DNA from: Pseudoscleropodium purum
Lineage: Eukaryota > Streptophyta > Bryopsida > Hypnales > Brachytheciaceae
DNA length: 64,000 nt
NCBI GenBank assembly: GCA_963969395.1
Contig: OZ017796.1
Span: forward strand, 2,978,501 to 3,042,500
Direction of reading: 5' to 3'
In this document: positions 12,875 through 27,960 of the stretch, one piece after another
How the letters are laid out: the number at the start of each line of letters is the position of its first letter
Position numbering within the stretch: position 1 is the first letter of the stretch
The notes under the pieces: model-generated
Database searches by the model: none
Seen by the model: only the letters and a program-made list of their open reading frames with translations
Told to the model about the DNA's origin: nothing
Position numbers and translations under genes: made by a program

Positions 12875-13205
12875 TACTTCCACAATGTTGTCATGGTTGT
12901 CATAACGGGCGAGTTAGGGTCATCAGACAGGACGGACGGACGAGCAAACCGGACCGGACAGACGGTCCGGACGGCTCTAATTTTGTAACTTGTGCAATTT
13001 CGCGGAATGACACGTCACCTCGTCTGCACCCTGACGATCTCGTCTGCGCCCAGCATGTTCCTTAATCCACATGGCATCCATGTGGCCTATTTTTCCGTTA
13101 TCAAAAAGTCAACTATGTGTTGACTATATCGGACGGGCGGGACCTCTAACGGACGAGCGAACTAGACGTCCGTCCACTATGACAACCATGAATGTTGTAG
13201 CTACC
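12875..13205. mobile_element. GC-rich MITE-like element with imperfect inverted ends
   Basis: The left end reads 'tcatggttgtcata' and the right end carries its inverse ('atgacaaccatga'), followed on the inside by CGG/GGAC-rich sequence on both sides. The interior is full of GGAC/CGGAC words and is CpG-rich, in sharp contrast to the AT-rich DNA around it. Length is about 330 bases with no coding capacity beyond a 65-codon chance frame. This fits a non-autonomous inverted-repeat transposon, perhaps of hAT type, but I could not define a target-site duplication. Confidence 0.5.
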
Positions 13206-16200
13206 ATGGCTCTCTTAAGTAGACCATGGAGCATGTAGTACAATCTTATCACTAAGCTTGCTAGGTGAGGAACAAATCCAAGGGCATTTGTTAGGCATTG
13301 GAGTTGCATGAGTCTTCATCTTGTAGAAAAACCATCACCATTATTACTCCTAGCTCTTTTGACCAAGATGGACAATACTCACCTTCTAATCTCATCTTCA
13401 ACATTACCAATGACATTCTTTGTTCTGCCATCCTTTGCAGGCTTTGGTGTGCATGGATTCATTTCATCTTTGAGGGTGAAAATATCAATTTCACCAAAAT
13501 TTGCATCCTTGCCTAGTGGATACTCTTCTTGCTAGCATGGCTCTGAGGAATAACATTATCTCCTACTTCAGTAGATATAGTGTAGAGCATCAAAAAAATC
13601 ATCTCCCAAGAGTTTCTTGACACTTGGTGCAAAAATGAGTCTTTTTGTTTACGTAGTTTTCACCAGCTGAAGTGGAATCCGACCTCTACTCTCATTCCTA
13701 TGGTGACTTGGCTGTGTGAGCCAGATTGTTTGTTTGTTCTCTCTTTCTTGTTATAAAAGCATTGTCAGTTTTCAAAAGGAAAAAATGGGAGCAAAGCCAT
13801 TGCAAGCAAAATTACTTTAGTAGTGTACAGTACATTTAAGTTGTGAAATGAAACTTAAGCTTACTTACGAATCAGTCCAGCTTCTGCAGGAGTCGGTCCC
13901 AGGCAACATAAGTTAGTGCATTCCAGTCTTCTTCACCCGCCAAGTTCATTGCCTGCCCGTTCTTAAAGATTCCTCCACCAAATTAGAACTGAATTGATGA
14001 CAGATGGACTGTTCAGCGTCAATGCTGCTACAGAAAATCACTTTGCTTGTTCAATTGACTCAAATCTTAGCGATGCAAGTCAGCTTCAGCATTCAATTTC
14101 CCTCTCAAGCTCAGCCATTGCCGCCGTTGAATTGTTCTTTTTGTTTTGTTTTGTTTTTTGTTTTCGACTTTTTCGTCCTTGGAGTTTTCTATAATTAAAA
14201 TAGAAAAGAAGTTGCATTTTGCTTCTCGGAAGGGAACAATTTGCTTCTGAGTGCAATGATTTTCTGGGTCGATTCCTTGCTTGGAATGCCCTCAGATTTG
14301 TGACAAATTTGGTGGGCAAAGTGCAGCCTCATTTTCCAGCAGCATTCTCCAATTTTGTCACATACGGTGGCCGAAGTGAGACCGAGTATGCACCGGAGAT
14401 GCGTGGCAACCGAAAGAAGAGTTGTGTGTTCAAGGTCAGCGTTTAAACTTCTGGCAAATTTAGCCTAAATCTTATTTGACTTTGACTCTGGAGTCAGGCA
14501 CAATTACACTAGAAAAAAAAAGGGGGAAATTTTGGATGGAATTTTGAATCACAACCCATCCAATATAAAATTGTCAATTTTTTTCAATTTTTCAATTTTT
14601 TTTAAACAAATGAAATGTAAATTTGTCAAAATTTCCAACAAAGGTTTCTAATGGTCAATGATACTAGGGATGAATTTAAAGTACACAAATAGATGTCCCA
14701 AAAGTAGATTATTGTTCTAACCAACTTGTGAAAGGTGCATGTAGGTTTTGTAATCAACAAGAAAATAAAAAAAATTAACAATCATGGCTGATGATAGTCT
14801 GTGGTGCTAGCAAGCAAATGGTTGGGTTTACTTGAACAAGAGCTTGAATGTTTCAATTCAGTATGTAACGAATGTACAAGACAACATTCTCATAGTCTTC
14901 TTTCATTTCTAGTTTTACTGCAGAGAGTATGGGGTCTTGATTGGCACTTTGAGATCTTTGAAGAAAAAACCTACCTTAGTCAATGATTACTATCCTCCCC
15001 AAGTAACTGGAAAAACATGCATGAATTGGATCAATTTTTTAAGCACAAAATGTAGCCTGACAATTCAATATATGACCGATTTTCTAGTACTTAGGAGTTT
15101 TAATTTAAATAATTCTCCTTGTATAAAGACCTACATGAATTAAATTTATCATGGCTTTTTGATTTAGAATATGAAAGAGCTTTCACCTTGAAAAAAAGGG
15201 TACAAAAGCCTCTCTCTATATTGCTTTTTGAGCTTCTCTAATTACATACCTCTACTTTCTTCATACCCTTGAATGACTCATCAACCAAATTTGGTTGATT
15301 TTATGTCAGTGAGGTGTCTTAGCAACCTACTCCTATTGTTTTTCATCCATCCTGAATTCCTGATAACTTAGAGTTGTATTACTGACCACTGAGAAATGAT
15401 AAAGGTAAATAAGAAACTCAGAGAGGTGTCAGACCCTCAAATCTTGCTTGGAAGAGTTTAAAAACTAGGTTACCAAACCATCCTTGACTTTCTCCTCTCT
15501 GCAATGCAATTCCATTTCGTTTGTTTTAAAGAAAATAAATAAAACACCAAAACCAAAACCATCCTCGACAACTCCGTCTCCTTCCTGCATTTGCACTTAA
15601 AACCCATGTCTCCTGGCAAAGCCAACTACCAAAGTACCCAACCCCATTACGATCCCTACTCAGAGCACCCAAAGGAGCATGCCAGCAACACTGGCCACTT
15701 AGTTATGGTAATTAATTACGTCCATTGATGTCTGCTCAAATCAAAAGCCTCAAGCTCTGCTCCAGTGCTCCTCACTGGCACGGTCGCGGCAACCGGTAAC
15801 TCGTGCACCTCTGAACCATGATGGCCTCCCAACACCGCAACACCAAAGAAAACAGGAGAACCCAAGGCAAACTTCAAGTGGGCAATACGTACATCAATAC
15901 CCGACTTACTGTATCCGAAAAGAAAGCTTCAATAATTGGGCATCATGTGGACACGCTAATTCCGTTACCCTCCCAGCGATGAATGCCTCCAGGTACGGTG
16001 TGATCCCATGCGACGGAGATCGCCCTGAAACCTGGTTTCGTCATCAATGAAATTCACTTGCACCAAAATGTACTAAAAGAAAAAGAAAATCACTACCAGA
16101 AATCAATTTTTATTACTCCGTAACAGTGTTTGTCATAACTGTAAACACTGATGAACTGTTTACGACCTACTGTAGCTTCCCCGCCGCTGGCACTGGTTGC

Positions 16201-17062
16201 CCAGGCAGCGGCCATATATATGCACGTGATGGCAACTAAATTACCGCTTCTAGCTCGACCAATCCGGCTTCTTTTTAAGGCTCTCCAAGAATTCCGAATC
16301 TCTACTAACTTAGTTCCACCTGCCTGCCTCGCTATTCTCGTTCCCCACAAATTCATCAATCTCTCACTCAATCTAGCTTCCCGACTCCCGAGAATTCCCG
16401 GTCTGAACAGCAGCGCACGTAGCTACCTCCTCTGATCCGAGAGCCGTTACACTTGCATTCATGTTTCGTAACTGCACGAAGTGCAATGGTATGACACAGA
16501 TCTACTTGGTTAGCTAGCTAGAGACTGTATGCGCACGTCTGTCTATGCAGCGCCATACACTTGCTCATTAACTCTCATATCGCTCCTGATGGATCAAGCG
16601 CCTCGAAGCAGCAACAGGGGAAAGCTTACCCCACCGAAGAGTAATTGTTCTTGGTTGCAACCGTTTGTGACCGGGTGCCTGCAACTTCCCTCGCAATCAG
16701 CGCGCTAATCAGGATTGAAGAGTCTTCTACGTTGGCAGTTGTCAACTTTCTTTAGAGTACGCAGTATGTGTCGTCTACATTCCCCACCGTGGCAGTAGGC
16801 AGTTCAGTTCGTCGCGTAAGTGCATGAGCCCAGGTGGGGGTTGTAGGGGATTCAATTGGGGGCGACGTGGGACGATGATGAGAGAGATCCTTGGCATTGC
16901 AGAGAGTGTGCGTTTGGATTAGTTACAATACAGCAGGTCAATTCCTTCATTGTTTAATTTAATTTATATTTGAATATATGTGCTCTCTGTGAATTGTGCG
17001 TTCCCATTAAGGAGACTGTCGAGCTTTCAAGAAGAAATCCATTGCCAACCCCGACGACCACC
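13206..17062. other. Intergenic DNA upstream of the 17.06 kb gene
   Basis: Mixed composition: AT-rich at 14.5-15.5 kb, more balanced at 15.6-17.0 kb. Short frames (for example 14219-14446 and 16151-16435) carry no motif that I recognise. The 15.6-17.0 kb part probably includes promoter and 5' leader of the gene starting at 17063; no clear TATA box was identified. Confidence 0.35.
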
Positions 17063-17842
17063 ATGGGCGTGTACAAACTGAGCATCCAGGACCTGGACCC
17101 GAAATCCTCCTCCAAATCGCCCCTTCCCTTCCCCAAGTCCAGCTTCCTCCGCGGCACCGCCACCACCTTCATGGGCCGCCGCTTCAGCACCAAGGTGCAA
17201 CCCACGCTCCGCAGCTTCCTGGAGGCTCCCGACATCGAGCCCCCGAACCTCCCCACAAACCCCATCAGCAGCTCCGAGGACGACAACAGCTGCAGCAGCT
17301 CGTACTTCACCGCCAGCAGCACGCGCACGACCAGTCACTGTCTCACCTCCGACGACGACGCCTGCCTCCGTGAGCTTTCGAATTCGCTCCGCAGCGGCGG
17401 CTTCGGCAACAGCGGCTTCGCCTCCCTGGCGCGTCACAGCACGGCCTGCTGCACGGACGGAGCGCTCCGCCAGGAGCTGCGGCGGAAGTTCCACCTCGAG
17501 GACGTCACTAGTAACCCTGTTCGCAACAGCTTCGCCATGGGACGATGCAGCTTCCGAAGGGAGCTCGACACCACGGAGGATCGAGTGGAGAGCTTGGCAT
17601 TGTGGGAGGAGGTTTCGGAGTCTCCTTTGTCGATTTCTGCAAAGGAACGAGTCGTGAGAAAAGATTGGAATGCGGCACACTCATGGCCGCATGGACAGGC
17701 TACCAGCCCGTCGGTGGGGTACTCGGGCAAGCTGGGCTTGGAAAACTTGTTTCGGAAACCCAAGAAGGCGACGTCGTCGTTCTTCAATGGATTCTTCTCC
17801 GGGCTATCTTTCTCCTCGTCGCGGCGGTCGCGGAAGTCGTAG
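17063..17842 (+). CDS. Orphan Ser-rich basic protein, intronless
   Basis: A 259-codon frame opens at an ATG in a strong plant start context (ccaccATGGGC). The frame is open further upstream to an ATG at 16970 (290 codons), but that earlier start has poor context and adds AT-rich sequence, so 17063 is preferred. Features are a Ser/Pro-rich N-terminus, a central Ser/Asp-rich stretch (SSSEDDNSCSSSY), paired basic residues (ELRRKFHLED), and a Ser/Arg C-terminus ending in SSSRRSRKS. No membrane segment or enzyme motif is visible. GC is high throughout, which also produces a long antisense shadow frame. The composition suggests a soluble, largely disordered protein, possibly nuclear. I do not recognise the family. 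A real gene is likely from length, start context and the composition boundary. Confidence 0.6.
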   Translation: MGVYKLSIQDLDPKSSSKSPLPFPKSSFLRGTATTFMGRRFSTKVQPTLRSFLEAPDIEPPNLPTNPISSSEDDNSCSSSYFTASSTRTTSHCLTSDDDACLRELSNSLRSGGFGNSGFASLARHSTACCTDGALRQELRRKFHLEDVTSNPVRNSFAMGRCSFRRELDTTEDRVESLALWEEVSESPLSISAKERVVRKDWNAAHSWPHGQATSPSVGYSGKLGLENLFRKPKKATSSFFNGFFSGLSFSSSRRSRKS

Positions 17843-18256
17843 TATTGACCATCAGGAATTCTTGCTCTTGGAGTCCCGCTTGTAGAGATATTCGTAGACT
17901 TTTAAGCTCACTAGAGGACACATTGAAAATTATTGTAGATTTTTTCACACCGTACAGTATGACTCTTCTACGGCAAGATAAGCAATTCGACTTGCGTACA
18001 TCTTCTGCTCTCTATTGAATTCAAGAGAGCTGGTCGTGAGTTCATGGTAACATTAGAATATAGCTTCTGCTTCTCGTATTGTATCATGTATTGGATTGCT
18101 CCTTGGGAAGGAGTTATTCTTATGATTGACTTGGATATGATGACACCACGGCCGTTCCTTGAACCCTCAAAACAATGTCCACCAGAAAATGTCGTAGTGC
18201 AAATCACGATGATCTCAAAACCATGGTTTTTTTTACTGAAGTATCTAAGTAGGGAT

Positions 18257-20103
18257 ATGGCCAAGGCAGTTTCTACCGAAGGCGTTGCCAATCCTGAAGG
18301 GCCTGCAGATGGTGAAATGGTAGAAGCATCAACCTGCCCAATTCTGGTATTCATTGAATCCAGAAGCGGGCGTCGCTTGGGGCTCATGGACCACTTTGAA
18401 GAACTCTTTAATAACCCCGAGCAGGTCATATATTCTTGGATGCCATTTGCAAATCCATTTCAGTTCGCAGATGGGGACTGTTGGATGGGTTCTGTCAAGA
18501 CTGGGAGCACTCCTAGAGCTTTCGGCAACTCATAGAGTCACAGTGTTCCTCCTGTTGGGGTTATCCCCCTTGGCACAGGAAATGATCTTTCCGGAAACTT
18601 TGGCTGGGTAAGATTACGACAAGACTTAGTAGACTCGGACACTGACGTCCTTAATATGCTTGTACAGTCTTTAGAAATGGAATTTTATTCAGAATGGAGC
18701 ATGTGGAAGATTGCGTCCTTTTCACTTTGCATCTGAAGAAGGTTTGCGATTTACTGTGACTTGTTGACGGAATTTAATTCCTGTATATTTCTCTGTTCAC
18801 AGGGAGGAGACTTCTCCTCAACGGCTAAAAAGTCTCTCACAGGATGCCTAGTGAAGGCATTAGATTCCAAGGTCGTACCTCTTGACACGTAAGTTTTTCT
18901 TTCTCTAGAAAAGATGTAACTGTTGCTTAGATCGAGATCTAATTCGAAATAATTTCGAATAAGGAATGACCTGTTACTAGTACACTAACTGATTATCTGT
19001 GTGGTCTAGAATACTTGACATAGTGTTAAGTACGCAAATGTTGATATGTGTGTGACTCTCCAGATATCTGTTACTTTCGTTGTTGGGGACAATGTGTCGT
19101 AATAAATTTAGTGAAAAGTCCTGGCATGATCTTAATCAACATGTCTCATTGCCTTCATCGTTAATCTTTCTAAATCATTCATACCGAATCTTTAGTTTTT
19201 TCTATAGACTACATTAGCCTGTGCTTATAATGATGTTGGTGATTTACTGTCTCCTTTCAAACTCTTGTAATGCCTTCTGTTTGTATGAATCTGACAATCC
19301 TTAGTTATTCGAGCAGTAGTGATTTGTAATTTAAAAAGTTATGCGGGTGGGCGAAACTCTTGGGGAAAACCTTCATCTTCTAGTAGACAAAAGGTGCTGC
19401 CTCCTTCCCTGACAAACTGTGGTCCCTGCGATTCTGCTGTTATAAGCTACTCAGGCTTTCAAACTTCACAAGGTTGTGAAGTTCTCGTCTGTTTTAATCG
19501 ATGCCGTATTGACTGGGCGTTCTTGGCAAAACGCAGGGGGTCTAGAAGAGCAAAGGTCTGAGGGTGGTTTGCTGGAAGTTATGGGGTTGAAGGATGATTG
19601 GCACACTGGTTTTGTCATGCTTGAAGTTAGCACTGCTGTTCGTCTCTGTTCGTCGCTTTGAGCTACCTCAAAGTTTCTTTCTAGCCACACAGGACGAAAT
19701 TTGTTGGATGAAAGCAGTGATTTGGTGCCAATGTCAAAGAGCGTGCTACCAAAGTTTGAACTGCTTTTGAGGAACGATCATGTTTATTTGCCTACTTGCT
19801 TAATGCATTCAATTACTTGAAGAGATCATTCATGCCCAAGTTACAACCGTTTTTGTGCGTGTTTCTATTATTGACTTGATTCGCATTTAGAATCTACAGA
19901 ATGATCCGTTTGAACAACTTGCCTCATCCAATATTCTGATGTTTTGCTCTTGGCTGAATCAGTCAAAACTTGAACTGACTGGTCGAGCTAGAAAAACCTA
20001 ATTGCAAATGGATGGAGAGCTACCCATAGGTACACCTGCCGACGAACCCACGTTTGCTCTCATCGAGAAACTCTCAACTCCGTCCATGTTACTGAAAAGA
20101 TAA
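18257..20103 (+). pseudogene. Diacylglycerol kinase pseudogene, plant DGK3/4/7-like
   Basis: Broken remains of a diacylglycerol kinase, which phosphorylates diacylglycerol to phosphatidic acid. The first block (18257-18607) has CPILVFIESRSGRRLG, the start of the catalytic domain. It then jumps to ADG-GTVGWVLSRLGALLEL in another frame, and returns to the first frame after an in-frame TAG for PPVGVIPLGTGNDLSGNFGW. The sequence expected between the first two pieces is missing, and the first Gly of the nucleotide-binding GGDGT motif reads Ala. An intron with good ends (18608-18802) leads to exon 18803-18888 (GGDFSSTAKKSLTGC...). The following catalytic exons are absent. Pieces of the C-terminal accessory domain follow at about 19320-19393 (SYAGGRNSWGKP), 19537-19661 (GGLLEVMGLKDDWHTGFVML) and 19963-20103 (LELTGRARK, stop, LQMDGE). 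Frameshifts, stops and lost exons make a functional kinase impossible. Confidence 0.85.
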
Positions 20104-22136
20104 CATCCTTAGGTACTGTTTGATGTGTTTTGTGGATTTTCTGATTCTGAATGTAAGCTTGTTTGTAAACAAGTTCAACCTTGAGCTCGTTTGATGTGGC
20201 TCATTATTTGCATTCGGTGCTTATGCCCAATGACTATTTGATTACCTCTAATTAGTAAAGTCATGGTTTTCACCAACATGTTCTTTGCTTCAAGCTTCCG
20301 TAATGAAATTCGCCAACCTATTGTGTCAGTTTATTGTGCACGCTTATCGTGGAATCCTCTACTGGATAATCGGGTGAGTCTTCTATTGCTTGTAAGAATC
20401 CGATTAAAGAAGTGCTTGTTTCAAATGCAATTACCTGTTTTGCATTTGTCTAATTTGTGAAACTTGACCAGTGACGAATTGTCTTTTCCAAGATAAACTT
20501 GGATCGACACTAATTTCCGTTAGGTGACACCCAATTGAGATCCTAAATATCATTATTAGTGTTTCGTACCACTTGTTGCAATATTGCACAATCTTGCTGC
20601 AGGGATATCAGCTAGCTGGCCTTGTATAATTTAACGAAATTCAAGTTAACTTATGTTCGGAAGATATAATGTTCATTATCTGCGACCAGAGTTATGTATG
20701 GTCAGTCAATCAGTGCGTTTAATTACGTATTTTGGGTCTAAATAACTTTAATTCTTGCAACAGTGTTTGCTGTTGTGATGAAGGATTTGGTCCTTCTAGC
20801 AAACCCAGATTAGAGAGGTCATTTGAAATAGGGATTATTGGTGAAAATGATTAACTACAAAATTGTAGCCACAAATACATCTTTTCGCTGAACCAGTGCA
20901 TGAGGAATTTCGCGAAACATCGTGTTAGAGTTGGCCGAAAATTTTTACTGAGGTGGTCGGGTCGGACTTGTTACAGTTCATTATTCTACAATTACAATGT
21001 TAAGGTTAACAGACTTAGCATTTAGCAGCATTGTGCAGATTACTCACGGTTTCGGACTTTGGATATCCAGTCCCGTCGGTGCACGTGAGTTCCATTTGCT
21101 TAAAACCCGTCTCGACAGACTACACCAGCATAATTACGGATTATCAGTGCTGAATGTCGTCGAACTGAATGTGAGGTTCAGTTTGTTTCAATAGTTCCAA
21201 GCTCGTAGAAAGGTAAGGAAATTCTGCATGGCAAGGGCTTCATCAGTGACAACTTACTGGTGATGCCACTAAGTGCCAAATTAAGTAGACGGCATTGAAC
21301 CCCACTAACATAGCTTTTACAGTCACGCCATCACGTTCTCATGTGGAAAGAGGCGGGATTCAGTGAGCATTCACCGGAATGGTTAATTATGACAAGAAGG
21401 TGTTAGTAGTAAATTGTCACCGACTTTACTGTGAGACTTAGTGGATCGCTTTATGGAACAGCTGGGAATTGAAGCCTTGTACGAAATCTTCTTTCCATAA
21501 AGTTCGAATATGATTTAGCATAGTGGTGTGTGTGTGAAAGAAACAGCTATTGGAAATCAACAGTTATCTGATAATATTTGAGTGCGTCAAGACATCGAAT
21601 ACAACTTGATCGAAGAAGTACTGTGCAGGAGTGATTCTGGCACAAATGCAATTTGCAAGACCGTGCTTTGAATTCACTGTCTAATGAAATAGACATGATC
21701 ACTGGAAGAAAAGAAAAGAAAAATGCATGATGCTGCTCTCAATCTGTGAAAGTGGTTCATCAAATGCGCACAACGCAACTCGTCACGGCAAGTTCATCGA
21801 AATTAATGCTAGCTCTTTTCAGCAGTAATGCGGACTAATGAGAAGTCAGTCCTGCATAGACGGATCCACTCTTTTTCCAAAGTAAAAAAGGGGTTACAAC
21901 TTACAAGTTACAACGTACTTTACATGCGGGATTGCGGGGTACAGAAGTCAAGCAGATGACTGATCATTGTTTGGGAGTTCATTATGAGACAAGGCCCGAG
22001 CATTTATCAGTGAGCAACTTCCGTCCAACGACTCACGGAATACTAGATTCTGCTTTTGCAAATTGGCTTGACTATTCCCCGGTGGCGTTGGCTTTGTAAT
22101 CTCTTTTTCACCTTAGAAATCTAATGCGTTTGTGTC
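20104..22136. other. Intergenic DNA without a supported gene
   Basis: Composition is balanced, but all frames are short (65 codons or less) and lack motifs. It may include the old 3' flank of the diacylglycerol kinase pseudogene. Confidence 0.4.
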
Positions 22137-22620
22137 TTTTTTAACAAATGGAAAGAATCATTGCATTAAAAAAAAAAGTACAAAGCGGCCAAGCCAACAA
22201 AGGCTAGACAATGACAAGATATAGAGCAACAAAGGAATCAATCTAAGTGAAAAAACTAGAGAAAAAGGCAAGAAGGGGGACCCCTCTTGTTCCAAACAAC
22301 ATTGGTGCTAACCCTATTAGCAAGCACCAAGGATTTGAGCCAAATTTTATTAAACTTGGTCCAAATAGAAGATGCCTTCTATGGACAAAGACTAGTAGAG
22401 AGTTGAGCCTTTAATTGAGCCACGCGACCTAAATCAAGAAGTACCTCCTAGATAGCCTTATGAGTGACATCTGAAGGCCATTGTCCATGAGAGAAGACCT
22501 TATTGTTACGAGAAAGCCAAATAATCCAAAGAACAAAGCTTCTAAGCAAGGACCAAATAACCTTAATCTCACAGAAACATTTAGGCATCTACGCATCAAA
22601 ATCAAATGTTTCATTAGGTG
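22137..22620 (-). mobile_element. LINE (non-LTR retrotransposon) 3' end, decayed
   Basis: Read on the minus strand, about 22250-22560 encodes the C-terminal region of a plant LINE reverse transcriptase. It shows VLWIIWLSRNNKVF followed by HGQWPSDV, a pattern typical of the zinc-binding region after the RT domain. At least two stops interrupt the frame (after HKAI and after SLCP). The 3' end shows a TTTTTTTTTTAATG-type stretch and finishes in a short oligo-A (T6 on the plus strand at 22137-22142). The 5' part is missing, as in most truncated LINE insertions. It abuts the poly-C tract at 22621. Confidence 0.75.
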
Positions 22621-22652
22621 CCCCCCCCCCCCCCCCCCCCCCCAAAAAAAAA
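22621..22652. repeat. Poly-C (23) / poly-A (9) homopolymer
   Basis: Twenty-three C followed by nine A. The tract creates artificial poly-proline and poly-glycine frames on the two strands. Tract length is likely unreliable in any assembly. Confidence 0.95.
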
Positions 22653-25870
<3,218 letters not shown>

Positions 25871-27960
25871 CTCAAACAATGCTGAATTGCTTATTTTGAT
25901 GATGTTCAGTTGGGTGTTTTCTCACCTTAGTTCGATGCAGATTGGAGTGACAAAAACTGGAAGAATTGGAGCCACATGTGAAACTGAGACAAAAAGAAAG
26001 AACCGTCTTGCTTGCTTGCAGGCACATGATTAAGCTTACAGCAAGTTTGTTCCTACACATGCACCATTTGCATTGCCACTCAGCTGTCACAAAACTTTCT
26101 TGTCTTGCCAGATATTGCCAAAGTACAAGCTTGTCAGTTACTGAATCAGCAATTCAGCACCTGGCCAGAAGAGTTTAGTAGCGGAGAAGCATCGAGAATT
26201 GCAAAAAAAGCATTGGATGCTCTATTGCTCTCAAACATCAGCAGCAGCATCCAACCGGTAACTTCAATTTAGTTCATCATAGAACACTTGTGCTATTTAT
26301 GATCCTATTTATGGTGGTACTTCTGTGTGCTGTTGAGTATAGTGTTGAATATGTCGTATGTCCCTATCATTTGTTTTTATTGTGAGACTGGGCATTTTCA
26401 TGTCATAATTTGAGAACTTGTTCAGATGCATTGGTGGACATTCACTCTCAATGCTCAAAAATGAGAAACCAGGAACAAATGATAACCAACCTCTTTTAAA
26501 GAAAATGTTCCTTGCTGTGCATGCCCTTCATGCTCTAGTTTGAATTGAGCCTTTGAGGAGGAAACTCCACTTCCAGAGGAACTTACTGGTAGTAAGAAAA
26601 TGGCTTGTTCCTCCCTCCAAAATGATGTCATTCACATTCATTACAAATGAAGGTCCCAAACGAGATCTTCATCAGCTCAAGTTGCTTAGGACACAGCTAA
26701 ATTGATGTGCTCAAATTTCAAATTCAACTCTTAAATTCACAGATAGTTTTTGTGGCTAGAGATATATATATTTTTTGGGAGAAGTTTTGCTACTTTAAAC
26801 CACATTCGTGAACTCTGATTATAAAATGATTTACCTTCTGAAAAACAGTATAATAACACCACTATCTGAGTCAATGGAGTCTACTTGCAATCAGCTCATC
26901 CAGGACACCCCCAGGCCCCAGCTGGTTGTGAACGGCTGCATTCATGTCCATGTCTGGACTGGTTTCACAACTCCACACTGTCCTGGGCTGTCAGTTGTCA
27001 CTCACATGTATACCATTTTGCAAAGTTTCTTATAATCACAATGTCACATACTGTACGTTAATACTATTCCCACTCTTCCACAGCCATAGAATAGGAGTTC
27101 AGAAAAGAATTCTTCTTGAAAACAAGTGACACATGTCCGTGCTTGATTGATTTGAACCCCTGGCTAAAAGTGACACGGACACACAAAACCCCATTCACGA
27201 TTTTGTTTTCCAAGGTACAATCCAGCTATTTGGGTACGGTGTATAATTGTTGTCTGACAACTACTTGGAGTACTTTTATTTATCCTAGTTTCAGTATTTT
27301 TGTCAGCCTCATAATTACTGTATCCTACTCCTTTTTCTGCATCAATTTTTCCAGCACTTCAGTTCCAAGCTACAACTGTTGTTCGGTAGTACATTTCTCC
27401 TCACATTGTGTACTCAAGGAACCATTCAATTACAGATAGAACCTGACTCCTCTTTACCAGTCCAGATGAGTAATGTCACACCATGCGAGGGTCCTGATCA
27501 CAACAGTACGTCCAATCCGCAATACCCTGTTCCCGCATCAGAATCTCCACATAACTTAAACATTGCATACTTTTCTCAAAGACTCCCGCCATCTGCAGTT
27601 CTGCACCCTCTCTCTGTTTCACCTCCAACTTCCTAACTGAAGGGCGTCCAAATAACTAAGTTTCTGACACCCCAGATATGGTGGATGGGGAGTCACTCTA
27701 GGATCATAGACATGGGTCGCCACTTTCTTTCAGGTATGGCAATAAAGAGCTTGAGACAAGGATTTTAGCTACCCGACGAAGTAGCTCCGAGCAAGGAAAT
27801 ATCCTCATTTGTTTAGAGCATAACTCAAGTTTTTCGCATAGCTTCGAACTTGCTATTTCTATTCTTTTGCATTCTTTTGCATTCTTCGCTTTTGTTCCGC
27901 GATTGAACAAAGAAAACCTCCATTTGCTCTTCTCCGAGACAATCCGTAGGCTAGTTTGAA
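25871..27960. other. Intergenic DNA upstream of the pectinesterase
   Basis: A frame without ATG stays open from about 26036 to 26275 and could be an orphan exon, but it has no recognisable motif. The last ~700 bases are the likely promoter and leader of the pectinesterase. No clear TATA box or regulatory element was identified. Confidence 0.35.

Noticed and set aside
15606..15728. Short plus-strand frame of 40 codons starting MSPGKANYQ
   Set aside because: Too short and without homology that I recognise; possible donor after it has no partner exon.
17027..17680. 217-codon minus-strand frame, Ala/Val/Gly/Glu-rich
   Set aside because: It is antisense to the better-supported 17063-17842 gene and arises from its high GC content; no motif, no good start context.
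26036..26275. Open plus-strand frame without ATG, possible exon (SSGEASRIAKKALDALLL)
   Set aside because: A plausible acceptor precedes it, but there is no motif and no neighbouring exon to join.
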